From: Bradyrhizobium cenepequi
Lineage (GTDB): Bacteria > Pseudomonadota > Alphaproteobacteria > Rhizobiales > Xanthobacteraceae
Assembly (NCBI RefSeq): GCF_020329485.1
Contig: NZ_JAGKJI010000011.1
Coordinates: forward strand, 1-64,000
Direction: 5' to 3'
DNA: 64,000 nt
Part shown: positions 1-8,013 of the stretch, piece after piece
How positions within the stretch are numbered: the first letter of the stretch is position 1
Layout of the letters: each line of letters opens with the position of its first letter
The notes under the pieces: generated by a model
The model's database searches: none
What the model was told of the DNA's origin: nothing
What the model saw: only the letters and a program-made list of their open reading frames with translations
Position numbers and translations under genes: made by a program

Positions 1-262
1 AGTAGCCGCGAAAGCCGGCTTTGTGCCAACGCACGAGCGTCTCGGGCTGGATGATGGTGAGGACCGACAGGATTGACGGAAACCAGCGATACAGCTGGAT
101 CAGAAACCAGCGATCCTGGTTCGTGAATCGGGCGCGACCATGCAGCCTGCGCCGCAAGACAATCTACTGATGTCGCAGCACCGCGTTCTCCGCTTCAAGC
201 TGCAACCTCGACCTGAAGGGCGAGGCGAGGACGGCCAGAGCGAAACAGAACAGCGCGATCAT
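1..262 (-). pseudogene. Transposase remnant (integrase-core type, N-terminal part), interrupted by a stop and cut by the window edge
   Basis: Reading the minus strand gives a hydrophobic start (MIALFCFALAVLASPF), then LEAENAVLRHQ, a TAG stop at 166-164, and in the same frame IVLRRRL, FTNQDRWFLIQLYRWFPSIL and ETLVRWHKAGFRGY up to base 1. This is the usual N-terminal order of a family of integrase-core (rve) transposases, where LRHQ is normally followed directly by LIVLRR. The TAG therefore looks like a nonsense change in a conserved leucine codon. The catalytic core would lie outside the window. The upstream frame is open beyond 262, so the start is uncertain. It is probably inactive and marks past insertion activity beside the broken secretion locus. 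Confidence 0.7.
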
Positions 263-716
263 TCCGCCCAGCTTAGGCGATTCCAATACGTCATCAACCC
301 GGATAAGGCTTTCGGTATACACAAGACCCCCGTCTGCCCTCCTACCATCCGGCAGTCCTCCTGAAGCTTTACATCTACGGCTATCTCAATCGGGTGCAAT
401 CCAGTCAGCACCTAGAACGAGTGGTGTGCCGCAATGTCGAGGTGATGTGGCCGTGCTGACGAGCGGCCGTTCCTTTGATACGTTGGGTTCGATCAGATTT
501 GTGCGTGGGATGACCTCATCTGACACAGACGACTGACGAACGCCAAACCCGAAATAAAAAGTAGAAATAATTCGATTGTCGTCCGAGCGCCGACCATTAT
601 TCTTCAACCAAGGGATGTGATGGCGTTCCGAGGAACTCGGCCTGTTTGAAGCCGCTAAGGGCCATGGCGGCCGCCGACTTCGATCAGATCGGGCATTTGC
701 CAGATGGGTGACAGTG
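263..716. other. Non-coding stretch upstream of gspG
   Basis: I see no convincing gene here. Apparent open frames lack a recognisable product. The AT-richer patch around 545-580 could hold the gspG promoter, but no clear -35/-10 pair stands out. Confidence 0.4.
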
Positions 717-1205
717 ATGTCGAAGCAAGACACCATCGCTATTTCCAGGCGTATCGGCCTGGACAGAACGCGGCAGAGCGAGCAGGGGTTCACTCTAATC
801 GAAATGCTCATCGTCATCGCCATTATCGGCTTGATCATGGGACTGATCGGCCCGCGCGTGTTGAGTTATCTGAGTGAGTCGAAGGTCAAAGCGGCGAAGA
901 TCCAGATGCAGAGCTTCTCGAGCGCGCTCGACCTCTTCAATCTCGATACCAGCCGTTACCCATCGACTGCGGAGGGGCTCACAGCCCTCGTGCAGCGGAC
1001 GCCGGGCGTGACCAGCTGGAATGGTCCTTACCTCAAGAGCGGTGTCGTTCCGAATGACCCGTGGAGTCATCCCTATATCTATCGTGCGCCCGGCGAGCGC
1101 AACGCATACGATATTATCTCCTACGGTTCGGACGGTCAGGAGGGGGGCAGCGGGACCGCTGGAGATATCTCCCTGGACAAACTGACGAGCGCCAGCAACG
1201 AATGA
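717..1205 (+). CDS. gspG: Type II secretion major pseudopilin GspG
   Basis: GspG is the main subunit of the periplasmic pseudopilus that pushes folded proteins through the GspD secretin. The protein has a short basic leader ending in QG followed by FTLIEMLIVIAIIGLIMGLIGP, which is the prepilin-peptidase site (cleavage after G, Phe +1, Glu +5) and the hydrophobic helix. The C-terminal half carries the GspG signature YPSTAEGLTALV, then WNGPYLK, PNDPWSHPYIYRAPG and ISYGSDGQEGGSG, matching the calcium-binding end of the family. Length (about 162 residues) is normal. An in-frame GTG at 708 is an alternative start. No gspE, F, H-M or prepilin peptidase is in the window. It converges on the ClpP-like/gspD pair on the other strand. 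Confidence 0.93.
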   Translation: MSKQDTIAISRRIGLDRTRQSEQGFTLIEMLIVIAIIGLIMGLIGPRVLSYLSESKVKAAKIQMQSFSSALDLFNLDTSRYPSTAEGLTALVQRTPGVTSWNGPYLKSGVVPNDPWSHPYIYRAPGERNAYDIISYGSDGQEGGSGTAGDISLDKLTSASNE

Positions 1206-1321
1206 AGCAGCGTGAAGTCACGCTGACCGAGACATAGTTTGTGTCGTCGCGCTGGTCGCACGGCTGGCCTTGATCGGGGCCGGCAACGCTCTCCGGCGGC
1301 CAGTCTTCTCCAGGGAGCCTC

Positions 1322-2077
1322 CTACCTCCTTTGCAAAGGCATCGAGTTCCGGCCGAGCTTGCCGGCGGCCTCGGTCGAGCGCTGATCGGTCTGCTGCAGC
1401 CTTGTCGTTCTCTCTCCCGACGGAATGTCGAGCCCGGCAAGCCACTGATCGTCGGGCGATGCCGGCGGGGTGCGACGCCCCGGTCGATCGGTCATGATCG
1501 TGCCCATGGCACGCAGGTCGTCGGGCGTCAGCCACGCGATGTCGTGGGCGTGCGTCGTCACCATCTGCCCGATGATGCGTGGTGGCACGCCGAACTCGCT
1601 CGTGATGCGGGCCATGGCCATGGTCGCCTCTTTGGTCTGCGCGGTTTCGTGGCCGAATTTGTCGGACACGCCGTGGACGCCGATCGCGGCGTCGTAGCTC
1701 GCGAATTTCTCTATTCCCGCCGCGAACACGATGAAACAGGCCGAGGTGCAGCGCGACCCGGCCGCGACGATGGTCGGCAGTTTTGCCCGCCGGATCAGTT
1801 CCGCGAGCTTGACCGCCTCGGCGAGGCTGCCGCCCGGTGAATCGAGCCGCACGGCCGAGATCAGTCGGTTGTTGTCGTTGGCGGTCTTGATCAGCGCTTC
1901 GGCAGCCTCCGTGTCGCCCCCCGCCACGTCGCCGCTGAGCGCGACGATGGTGACGTCATCCTTCAGTGTCACGCTGTTCAGCTCGGCGGCAGTCGCGGCC
2001 GTGCTGACGACGGCCGCTCCCAGGAGCCCCAGCATGGATGTCCGCATCGCCATCGACAGCCTCAACCTTCGTCTCAC
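1322..2077 (-). CDS. Exported ClpP/crotonase-fold protein (COG3904-like), function unknown
   Basis: The first GTG (2077-2075) overlaps the gspD stop by four bases (GTGA), so the two genes are translationally linked. Internal ATGs at 2053 and 2047 are alternative starts. A signal peptide is visible (MLGLLGAAVVSTAATAAE). The mature part has the ClpP/SppA fold marks: RLDSPGGSLAEAVKLAELI, with the glycine pair expected for the oxyanion hole, and SRCTSACFIVFAAG, where the Ser sits at the nucleophile position, followed by IGVHGV with a candidate His. This suggests a periplasmic serine protease-like protein. The C-terminal about 60 residues (DRPGRRTPP onward) are low-complexity and may be disordered. 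Proteolytic activity and a link to secretion are inferences from fold and gene order. Confidence 0.7.
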   Translation of the reverse strand: MRRRLRLSMAMRTSMLGLLGAAVVSTAATAAELNSVTLKDDVTIVALSGDVAGGDTEAAEALIKTANDNNRLISAVRLDSPGGSLAEAVKLAELIRRAKLPTIVAAGSRCTSACFIVFAAGIEKFASYDAAIGVHGVSDKFGHETAQTKEATMAMARITSEFGVPPRIIGQMVTTHAHDIAWLTPDDLRAMGTIMTDRPGRRTPPASPDDQWLAGLDIPSGERTTRLQQTDQRSTEAAGKLGRNSMPLQRR

Positions 2078-4341
2078 TTGCGCGCGATCGGCGTCGGCGC
2101 TGCCGCGGGCGCGTCGAAGGTCGTCGGTGCGCGCCGCATGGTATCGAGCCGCTCGCGGAACTCCTCCGCGACCACCTGGGCGTCGTGGCTGTTGCGCACG
2201 AGCTTGGTGGTGACGAATACGATGATCTCCGAGCGATTCCTGATGTTGCTCTTCTGGCTGAGCAGGTCGCCGAGATACTTGATCTGGTTGAGGCCGGGCA
2301 GTCCGGTCACCGTGCGCTCGTCATCTTCCTTGATCAGGCCGCCAAGCAGCACGGTCTGGCCGTTGCTGGTGCCGACGGTCGAGCGGATGCGCCGCTGCGA
2401 GATGGTCGGTGTCAGGTTCTGAGCGCTGAAGCCGCCCGGATTGACGACGTTGGAGACTTCCTGCTCGATCTCGAGCTCGATCGATCCGTTCGGATGCACG
2501 TGCGGCAGCACTTTCAGGATGATGCCGGTGTTCTGCCGGCTGATGCTGTTCGTCACGTTCAGTCCGGTGATGGTGCTGCCGGTCGAGATCGGCACCTGGT
2601 CGCCGACCTCGAGGATCGCCGGCTCGTTGTCGGCAACCACGAGCGATGGCGCCGACAGCACCTTGATGGTGGTCAGGGTGGAGAGCGCGTTCAGGATCAG
2701 CTTGGGGTTGGATTCGGCGCCGAGCAGCAGGTTGAAGCCGGGCAGCACGCGCGCGAGCAGGGCAGACTGCGTCGCTGATTGCGCAGCGCTGAACAGGCCG
2801 ACCGATCCTCTGTCCTGGCCGAGGTTTGCGTTGCCGCTGGTCAGATAGGCCTGCACGCCATACTGCAACTGGTCGGTGAGCGTGACCTCGGCGACCATGG
2901 CGTCGACAGCGACCTGCAGCCGCGGTCGGTCGAGCGATTCCAGTGCCCGCTGGATCACGAGATAATCTTCCTGGTTGGAGTAGACCATGATCGCGTTGGT
3001 CGACTTATCGGCGGTGATGCGGACATTCTGAAATACGCCGCGCGGCATGGCGCCGGGCCCCGACCCGCCGAGCCCCGCCGCATCCTGGTCGTCGTCCTTG
3101 CGATCCGAGAAGCCTGCTTGCGTCGCGCCGCCGCGGCTGGCGTTGTTCGAATTGTCGGTGCCGCCCTGGGTGGTCGTGCCCTGATTGTTGCTGTTGCTGA
3201 GCGTGCCGGTACCGAGCGAGTCGAGCCGCGATGTCGTTCCGCTCTGTCCGGGTGCGGTCGGGCTGGTCTGGCTGTCAAGACTGGCCGATTGCGAGGAGCG
3301 GCCGACGAACATCTCGTTGAGGATGCGGGCGATGCTGCGCGCGTTGCCGTAGCGCAGGCTGTAGACCCGCACGGTGGTGCCGGTCGGGTCGGAACGGTCA
3401 AGCCGGCGGACCCATTGTGTTGCGCGCTCGAGCACCTTGCTGTTCTTGCTCACCGCCAGCACCGCGTTCATGCGCGACACCGGCTGGAACTTGATCACGC
3501 CCTGGCCATTGCCGCCTTCGGCGGTGTCGAACACCTTTTCGAGCTCGCGGATCATGGTTTCGGGCGCGGTCGATTTCAGCGGATAGAGCCCGACCGACTG
3601 ATTGCGCAGCCACTCCACGTCGAGCGTGCCGATGACGGCGAGCGCGGCCTGGCGCTCGAACGTCGTACCCTGGACCAGGAGGAGATTGCGCGTCTGATCG
3701 GCGCGCACGGCGCCCGGCCGCGACAGGAAATTTTCCGCGGTCTTGGCGATCGCCGCAGCCGAGACGTACCGCAGCGGCACGATCGAGACGCCGTAACCGG
3801 GTTGTCCGCCGCCGAAGCTCGCCGCGCCGGCGCCGGCCGCTTCCGGCAACGGCACGATCTTGATCATGTTGTCCTCGCGCAGCACTGCCGCATTCAACAT
3901 GCGCAGCGCGCTCTCGAACACTGGCAGCACATCATTGCGCGGGATCCTTTGCGATGATGCCAGAGTGATCACGCCCTGCACGCGCGGATCGAGCACGTAG
4001 TTCAGTCCGAGGCCGTCGCCGAGCACGGATTTCACCACCGTCGGAAGGTCGGCGTTGTCGAAGTTCATTTCGACGCCGCCGCCTTCGGCTGCGATATCGC
4101 CGTCCGTGGCCGAGGCAACGCGCGCCGTCGCATTCGCTTCGCGAGAGGACGGCGGCGGCGTGAGATCCTGCTCAGCGCCGGGAAACACTATCGGCTGCAT
4201 CGAGCGGCCGGGCGCGCTACCGCCCGACGACGGCCCGCCGACCGGGCCGGTCCAGCGCGCGCGCAGATCCGCATCGCGGATCGGATCGGTCACAGGATCG
4301 CGACCCGCAGTTGGAGAAGGCGCTCGAATTGCTGGCAGCAA
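2074..4341 (-). CDS. gspD: Type II secretion secretin GspD, missing its authentic 5' end
   Basis: GspD forms the outer-membrane channel of the type II secretion system. Seen in order: an N0-type domain (MNFDNADLPTVVKSVLGDGLGLNYVLDP), N1-N3 ring-building domains separated by a long Gly/Ser/Thr/Asn-rich linker (coded around 3080-3300), and a C-terminal secretin barrel with VPISTG, GIILKVLPHVHPNG, ISQRRIRSTVGTSNGQTVLLGGLIKED and IIVFVTTKLV. The protein side stays secretin-like up to DPVTDPIRDADLRARW, then ends at about 4300, where unrelated DNA from a thiamine-diphosphate enzyme begins. Only the first 15 or so residues of the open frame come from that foreign DNA, and they contain no signal or lipoprotein peptide. 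The gene has therefore lost its export signal and promoter and is probably non-functional. Confidence 0.9.
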   Translation of the reverse strand: MLPAIRAPSPTAGRDPVTDPIRDADLRARWTGPVGGPSSGGSAPGRSMQPIVFPGAEQDLTPPPSSREANATARVASATDGDIAAEGGGVEMNFDNADLPTVVKSVLGDGLGLNYVLDPRVQGVITLASSQRIPRNDVLPVFESALRMLNAAVLREDNMIKIVPLPEAAGAGAASFGGGQPGYGVSIVPLRYVSAAAIAKTAENFLSRPGAVRADQTRNLLLVQGTTFERQAALAVIGTLDVEWLRNQSVGLYPLKSTAPETMIRELEKVFDTAEGGNGQGVIKFQPVSRMNAVLAVSKNSKVLERATQWVRRLDRSDPTGTTVRVYSLRYGNARSIARILNEMFVGRSSQSASLDSQTSPTAPGQSGTTSRLDSLGTGTLSNSNNQGTTTQGGTDNSNNASRGGATQAGFSDRKDDDQDAAGLGGSGPGAMPRGVFQNVRITADKSTNAIMVYSNQEDYLVIQRALESLDRPRLQVAVDAMVAEVTLTDQLQYGVQAYLTSGNANLGQDRGSVGLFSAAQSATQSALLARVLPGFNLLLGAESNPKLILNALSTLTTIKVLSAPSLVVADNEPAILEVGDQVPISTGSTITGLNVTNSISRQNTGIILKVLPHVHPNGSIELEIEQEVSNVVNPGGFSAQNLTPTISQRRIRSTVGTSNGQTVLLGGLIKEDDERTVTGLPGLNQIKYLGDLLSQKSNIRNRSEIIVFVTTKLVRNSHDAQVVAEEFRERLDTMRRAPTTFDAPAAAPTPIARK

Positions 4342-5360
4342 GCAAGAAGCCCGTTATTCTGGTGGGGCTCGAAGCGCGAGCGCAAGGAATTGGCGAATTG
4401 ATATGTACGGTCGCCGAGCGAATTGGCGCTGCGGTGCTCACCACCTACAAGGCCAAGGGCGTCGTATCGGACAAGCATCCGAGACTGGTCGGTCTGTTCA
4501 CGGGCGGTGCGGTCGAGCGCGAGTGCATCGGTCAAGCTGATCTGATCGTGCTTTGTGGGCTCGACCCGGTCGAGCTGATTGGCAGGCCGTGGGGATATCG
4601 CGCCCCGGTACTCGATCTCGGACCGGTCGATCATCCCGTTCACTACGTGCAGCCCGCCATACGGGTCGATGGCGATCTGCAGCTGACGCTGAGGGCGCTC
4701 TCGCAGGCATCGGGAGGAGGGAGTTGGGGGTCGGATGCTTTCGGCCGTATGCGTGCCGCCGTTGCCTCGCGTCTATCCTATCAGGGACAAGACAAGGGGC
4801 TTTCCCCCGAAGCGGTGGTACGCATCGCGGCGGAATTCACCGAGGGCACAGATGCGCGGGTGACAGTCGATGCCGGCGCTCACATGTTCTCCTGCATGGC
4901 GTTCTGGCAGGCCACGCGGCAAGCCGACGTTCTGATCTCGAATGGCTTGTCGACCATGGCTTTCTCGCTGCCGGCGGCGATCGCGATGTCGCTGGAGACG
5001 CCGGATCGCCCCGTGATCGCGTTTACTGGCGACGGGGGATTGATGATGTGTGCGGGGGAGCTGTCTACCGCCGCGCAATATGCGGCAAGGTTGTGCATCG
5101 TCGTATTCAACGACAGCGGATTGTCTCTTATCGCGATCAAGCAGGAGCAGCGACAACTTGCTCGAAACGGCGTCGAATGGCCCAGCGTGGATTTTGCCGC
5201 GGTCGCGCGTGGCTTTGGCATTGCCAGTCACACTGCTGCAAATGTGCATCAATATCGCGGCGCCCTAAGGGATGCGCTGGAAAGCAGGGAGCCAAGCCTC
5301 ATTGACGTGAAGGTGGATCCAAGCGGCTATCTCGCCCAATCCATGGCATTGCGCGGATAG
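4311..5360 (+). pseudogene. Thiamine-diphosphate-dependent enzyme (acetolactate synthase/benzoylformate decarboxylase-like), lacking the N-terminal domain
   Basis: The family is about 540-600 residues with three domains: N-terminal Pyr, central, and C-terminal PP. Here only the central domain (EKALELLAASKKPVILVG) and the PP domain remain, 349 residues in all. The diphosphate/Mg site is present: GDGGLMM followed about 26 residues later by NDSGLSLI. The Pyr domain, which carries the catalytic glutamate that activates the cofactor, is missing because the DNA switches to gspD sequence at about 4300. The only nearby start is a TTG. Without the Pyr domain it cannot be a normal enzyme. It lies 59 bases ahead of an aldehyde dehydrogenase, so the intact ancestor may have decarboxylated a 2-oxo acid to the aldehyde that the next gene oxidises (inference). 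Confidence 0.85.
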
Positions 5361-5419
5361 CTTGCGGGTCGGGCGTTCCGATAGATCTGAAACGAGATAA
5401 ACCCGAGGAAACGACATCC

Positions 5420-6916
5420 ATGCCAACCGCGCCCGAAACCGCTCCGCGCTATGCCAACTTCGTCAATGGACGAGAGCAACAGGGGAAGGACGGAGCAACC
5501 TTCCAATCCATCAACCCCACCACCGGCGGGCTATTCGGTTTCTTTGCGGAGTCAGGCGCTGCCGATGTCGACGGAGCCGTCAAGGCCGCACAAGTTGCGT
5601 TCGAAGGCCCTTGGCGCGCTCTCTCGCCGACCCGGCGCGGGAGGCTGATGATGCGTTGGGGAGATCTCATCGCCGAGAATGCGGAGCATATCGCCACCTT
5701 GGAAACGCAGCAGAACGGCAAGCTCATCGCCGAAATGCGGCTGCAGGCCAAGATCGTGCAGGATTGGCTCTATTATTTCGGAGGAATCGCCGACAAGATC
5801 GAGGGACGGGTGATCCCGCTCGATCGCACCAGCGTGTTGAACTATACTGTCAGCGAACCCTTCGGCGTGGTGGCCGTGATCGTGCCATGGAATTCGCCGA
5901 CATTCCTGACGATCATGACGGTCGCGCCGGCGCTCGCCGCAGGAAACACGGTGGTCATCAAACCATCCGAGGTCACCTCGGCATCTGCCATCGAGCTCGC
6001 CAAGCTCGCGGAGAACGCTGGCATTCCGAACGGGGTGATCAACGTCGTGACAGGCGGACGCGCGGCAGGCGAGGCGCTGGTTGATCATCCCGGCGTGGCG
6101 AAGATTTCGTTCACGGGAAGCGAGCCGGCCGGCCGCGCGATCGCGGCGAAAGCCGGCTCTCATTTGAAATCCTGCATGCTGGAGCTCGGCGGGAAGAGCG
6201 CCAATATCGTTTTCGATGATGCGGATCTCGATCAAGTCGAAGCCGGCGTCCTTGCGGGCATTTTCGCTGCCGCCGGGCAGACCTGTATCGCGGGATCACG
6301 CGCCTTCTTTCAGGTCGGCATCTACGACCGGCTCGTCGCCCGTCTCGTCGCGAGGGCCGAGAGGATCAAGCTCGGTGACCCTCTCAAGGCCGACACGCAG
6401 ATGGGCCCGGTTGCGACCGCAGCGCAACTGGCCAAAGACGAGCGCATGGTGGCCCAGGCCGTGAGCGAGGGAGCCAGGGTTCTGACGGGCGGCTCGCGCC
6501 GGAGCCCGCAGGGTCTGGAGAATGGCTTCTTCTATGCGCCGACGATCCTGGAAGGTGCAAAGCCCGACGCGTTCATCATGCAGAACGAGGTGTTCGGGCC
6601 GGTCCTGTGCGTAACCCCTTTCAAGACGGAAGAGGAGGTCAGCGCGCTTGCGAACGGGACGCAATACGGACTCGCCGCAGGCGTTTGGACTTCGGACGTT
6701 CGGCGCGCACACACAATGGCGAGGCGCCTCCAGGCGGGGACGATCTGGCTCAACTGCTATCGCGCCATGGGGTTCAATTCCCCATTCGGTGGCTTCAAGA
6801 GCAGCGGGCAGGGGCGTTTGAACGGAGCCGAGGCCATTCAGCACTTTCTGCAGACCAAAAGCGTCTGGTGTGAGCTCAGTCGCGATGTCCAGGATCCCTT
6901 CGTGCTCAAGGCATGA
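5420..6916 (+). CDS. NAD(P)-dependent aldehyde dehydrogenase
   Basis: A full-length (498 residue) ALDH-superfamily enzyme that oxidises an aldehyde to the acid. Visible motifs are PWNSPTFLTIMTVAPALAAGNTVVIKPSE (cofactor site), FTGSEPAGRAIAAKAG, MLELGGKSANIVFDDADLD with the general-base Glu near residue 255, and AAGQTCIAGSR with the nucleophile Cys near residue 289. QNEVFGPVL and PFGGFKSSGQGRLNG complete the fold. The substrate cannot be read from sequence. It follows the truncated thiamine-diphosphate gene and precedes a TRAP transporter on the same strand, so it probably belongs to a catabolic operon for an imported organic acid. Its original promoter may have been lost at the 4.3 kb breakpoint. 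Confidence 0.95.
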   Translation: MPTAPETAPRYANFVNGREQQGKDGATFQSINPTTGGLFGFFAESGAADVDGAVKAAQVAFEGPWRALSPTRRGRLMMRWGDLIAENAEHIATLETQQNGKLIAEMRLQAKIVQDWLYYFGGIADKIEGRVIPLDRTSVLNYTVSEPFGVVAVIVPWNSPTFLTIMTVAPALAAGNTVVIKPSEVTSASAIELAKLAENAGIPNGVINVVTGGRAAGEALVDHPGVAKISFTGSEPAGRAIAAKAGSHLKSCMLELGGKSANIVFDDADLDQVEAGVLAGIFAAAGQTCIAGSRAFFQVGIYDRLVARLVARAERIKLGDPLKADTQMGPVATAAQLAKDERMVAQAVSEGARVLTGGSRRSPQGLENGFFYAPTILEGAKPDAFIMQNEVFGPVLCVTPFKTEEEVSALANGTQYGLAAGVWTSDVRRAHTMARRLQAGTIWLNCYRAMGFNSPFGGFKSSGQGRLNGAEAIQHFLQTKSVWCELSRDVQDPFVLKA

Positions 6917-7004
6917 ACCAATTGGGAACGTCGACGTAACGGCTGAGCCGGTTCGGAGAAAACAGCCAAGACTATCTCAAGCTCGGCAATTTAAGGGGGA
7001 GACG

Positions 7005-8012
7005 ATGAAAGATATGAAGCGCAGGACGTTCTTGCAGGGTGCGTTGGGCGGCGTCATCGCTGCACCGGCTTTCATGCGGAGTGCCCGCGGCGATACTCCG
7101 GTTCACAGCATGAAACTGGGATATGCCGACGTTGCAAGCAGCCCCTATCGGCAGCTGCTCGCCGAATTCGCCGATACCGTGCGCAGCAAGACCAATGGCG
7201 CGGTCGATATCAAGGTCTATGCATCCGGCGAGCTAGGCAGCCAAAACAACATTCTCACGAGCATGCAGGTCGGCGTCGTTGATTTTGCCGCCCATACGAC
7301 CGGCTATGTCCAGACGCTGTTTCCGAGGATAGCTGTTCTCGACTTTCCCTACCTGTTCGCCGATCGCGCCGTCGCCGAGCGGGTGCTCGACGGCGGCATC
7401 GGCGAACAACTGTTCGCGGACATGCCGGCCAAGGGCATCTATGGTCTGTCTTGGATTCACTGGGGCTGGCGTCCCATCTCCACGGTCGACAGAGAGGTAC
7501 CGAAGCCTGCCGACATGCGCGGCATGAAAATCCGTCTGCAGCCCGGGGCGATCTATGCCGCGATCTATAGGTCGCTCGGCGCTATCCCCGTCTCGATCGA
7601 CGTATCGGAGATCTATATCGCGCTGTCTCAGCATGCGGTCGATGCCGTCGAAGTGCCGGTGATCTCGCTGGTTGCCGGCAAGTACTACGAAGTTGCCAAG
7701 GTGCTCAATCTGACGGGCGCCGTCTACAATGCGGGAATGCTGATGGCGAGCAAGAGGCGGTTTGGCGCGCTGGAACCCGGGCACCAGCGTGTCATCCGCG
7801 AAGCCGCTCGCGCGCTGTCGCCGAAGTGGCGCGACAAGAATGTCGAGCTGACGGAGGAGAGCATCAAGGTCGTCAAGGACAAGGGCAACAAGGTCATCAC
7901 CGTCGATGATGAAGCATACCGGGCTGCGACCCGGCCAGTATATGACGAATTCCGCGGGACTATCGGCGCAGAACTGCTCGATACCGTCCTGAAGCAGGCC
8001 GGCCGAGCCTGA
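7005..8012 (+). CDS. dctP: TRAP transporter solute-binding protein, DctP family
   Basis: Periplasmic binding protein that hands an organic acid to the TRAP membrane subunits encoded next. The ATG at 7005 is preceded by AAGGGGGAGACG and is chosen over an upstream in-frame start that would overlap the aldehyde dehydrogenase. The N-terminus KRRTFLQGALGGVIAAPAFMRSARG looks like a twin-arginine signal. Family features include FADTVRSKTNGAVDIKVYASGELGSQNNILTSMQVGVVDF and the conserved ligand-site stretch MRGMKIRLQPGAIYAAIYRSLGAIPVSIDVSEIY, with the arginine that usually binds the substrate carboxylate. Length 335 is normal. Substrate unknown. The surrounding enzymes point to a hydroxy- or oxo-acid, perhaps aromatic. 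Confidence 0.92.
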   Translation: MKDMKRRTFLQGALGGVIAAPAFMRSARGDTPVHSMKLGYADVASSPYRQLLAEFADTVRSKTNGAVDIKVYASGELGSQNNILTSMQVGVVDFAAHTTGYVQTLFPRIAVLDFPYLFADRAVAERVLDGGIGEQLFADMPAKGIYGLSWIHWGWRPISTVDREVPKPADMRGMKIRLQPGAIYAAIYRSLGAIPVSIDVSEIYIALSQHAVDAVEVPVISLVAGKYYEVAKVLNLTGAVYNAGMLMASKRRFGALEPGHQRVIREAARALSPKWRDKNVELTEESIKVVKDKGNKVITVDDEAYRAATRPVYDEFRGTIGAELLDTVLKQAGRA

Positions 8013-8013
8013 T

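Noticed and set aside
2779..3957. Long open frame on the plus strand opposite gspD (392 codons)
   Set aside because: Its product is Arg/His/Asp-rich with no family pattern, as expected for the antisense of a GC-rich gene. The secretin on the other strand is clearly real.
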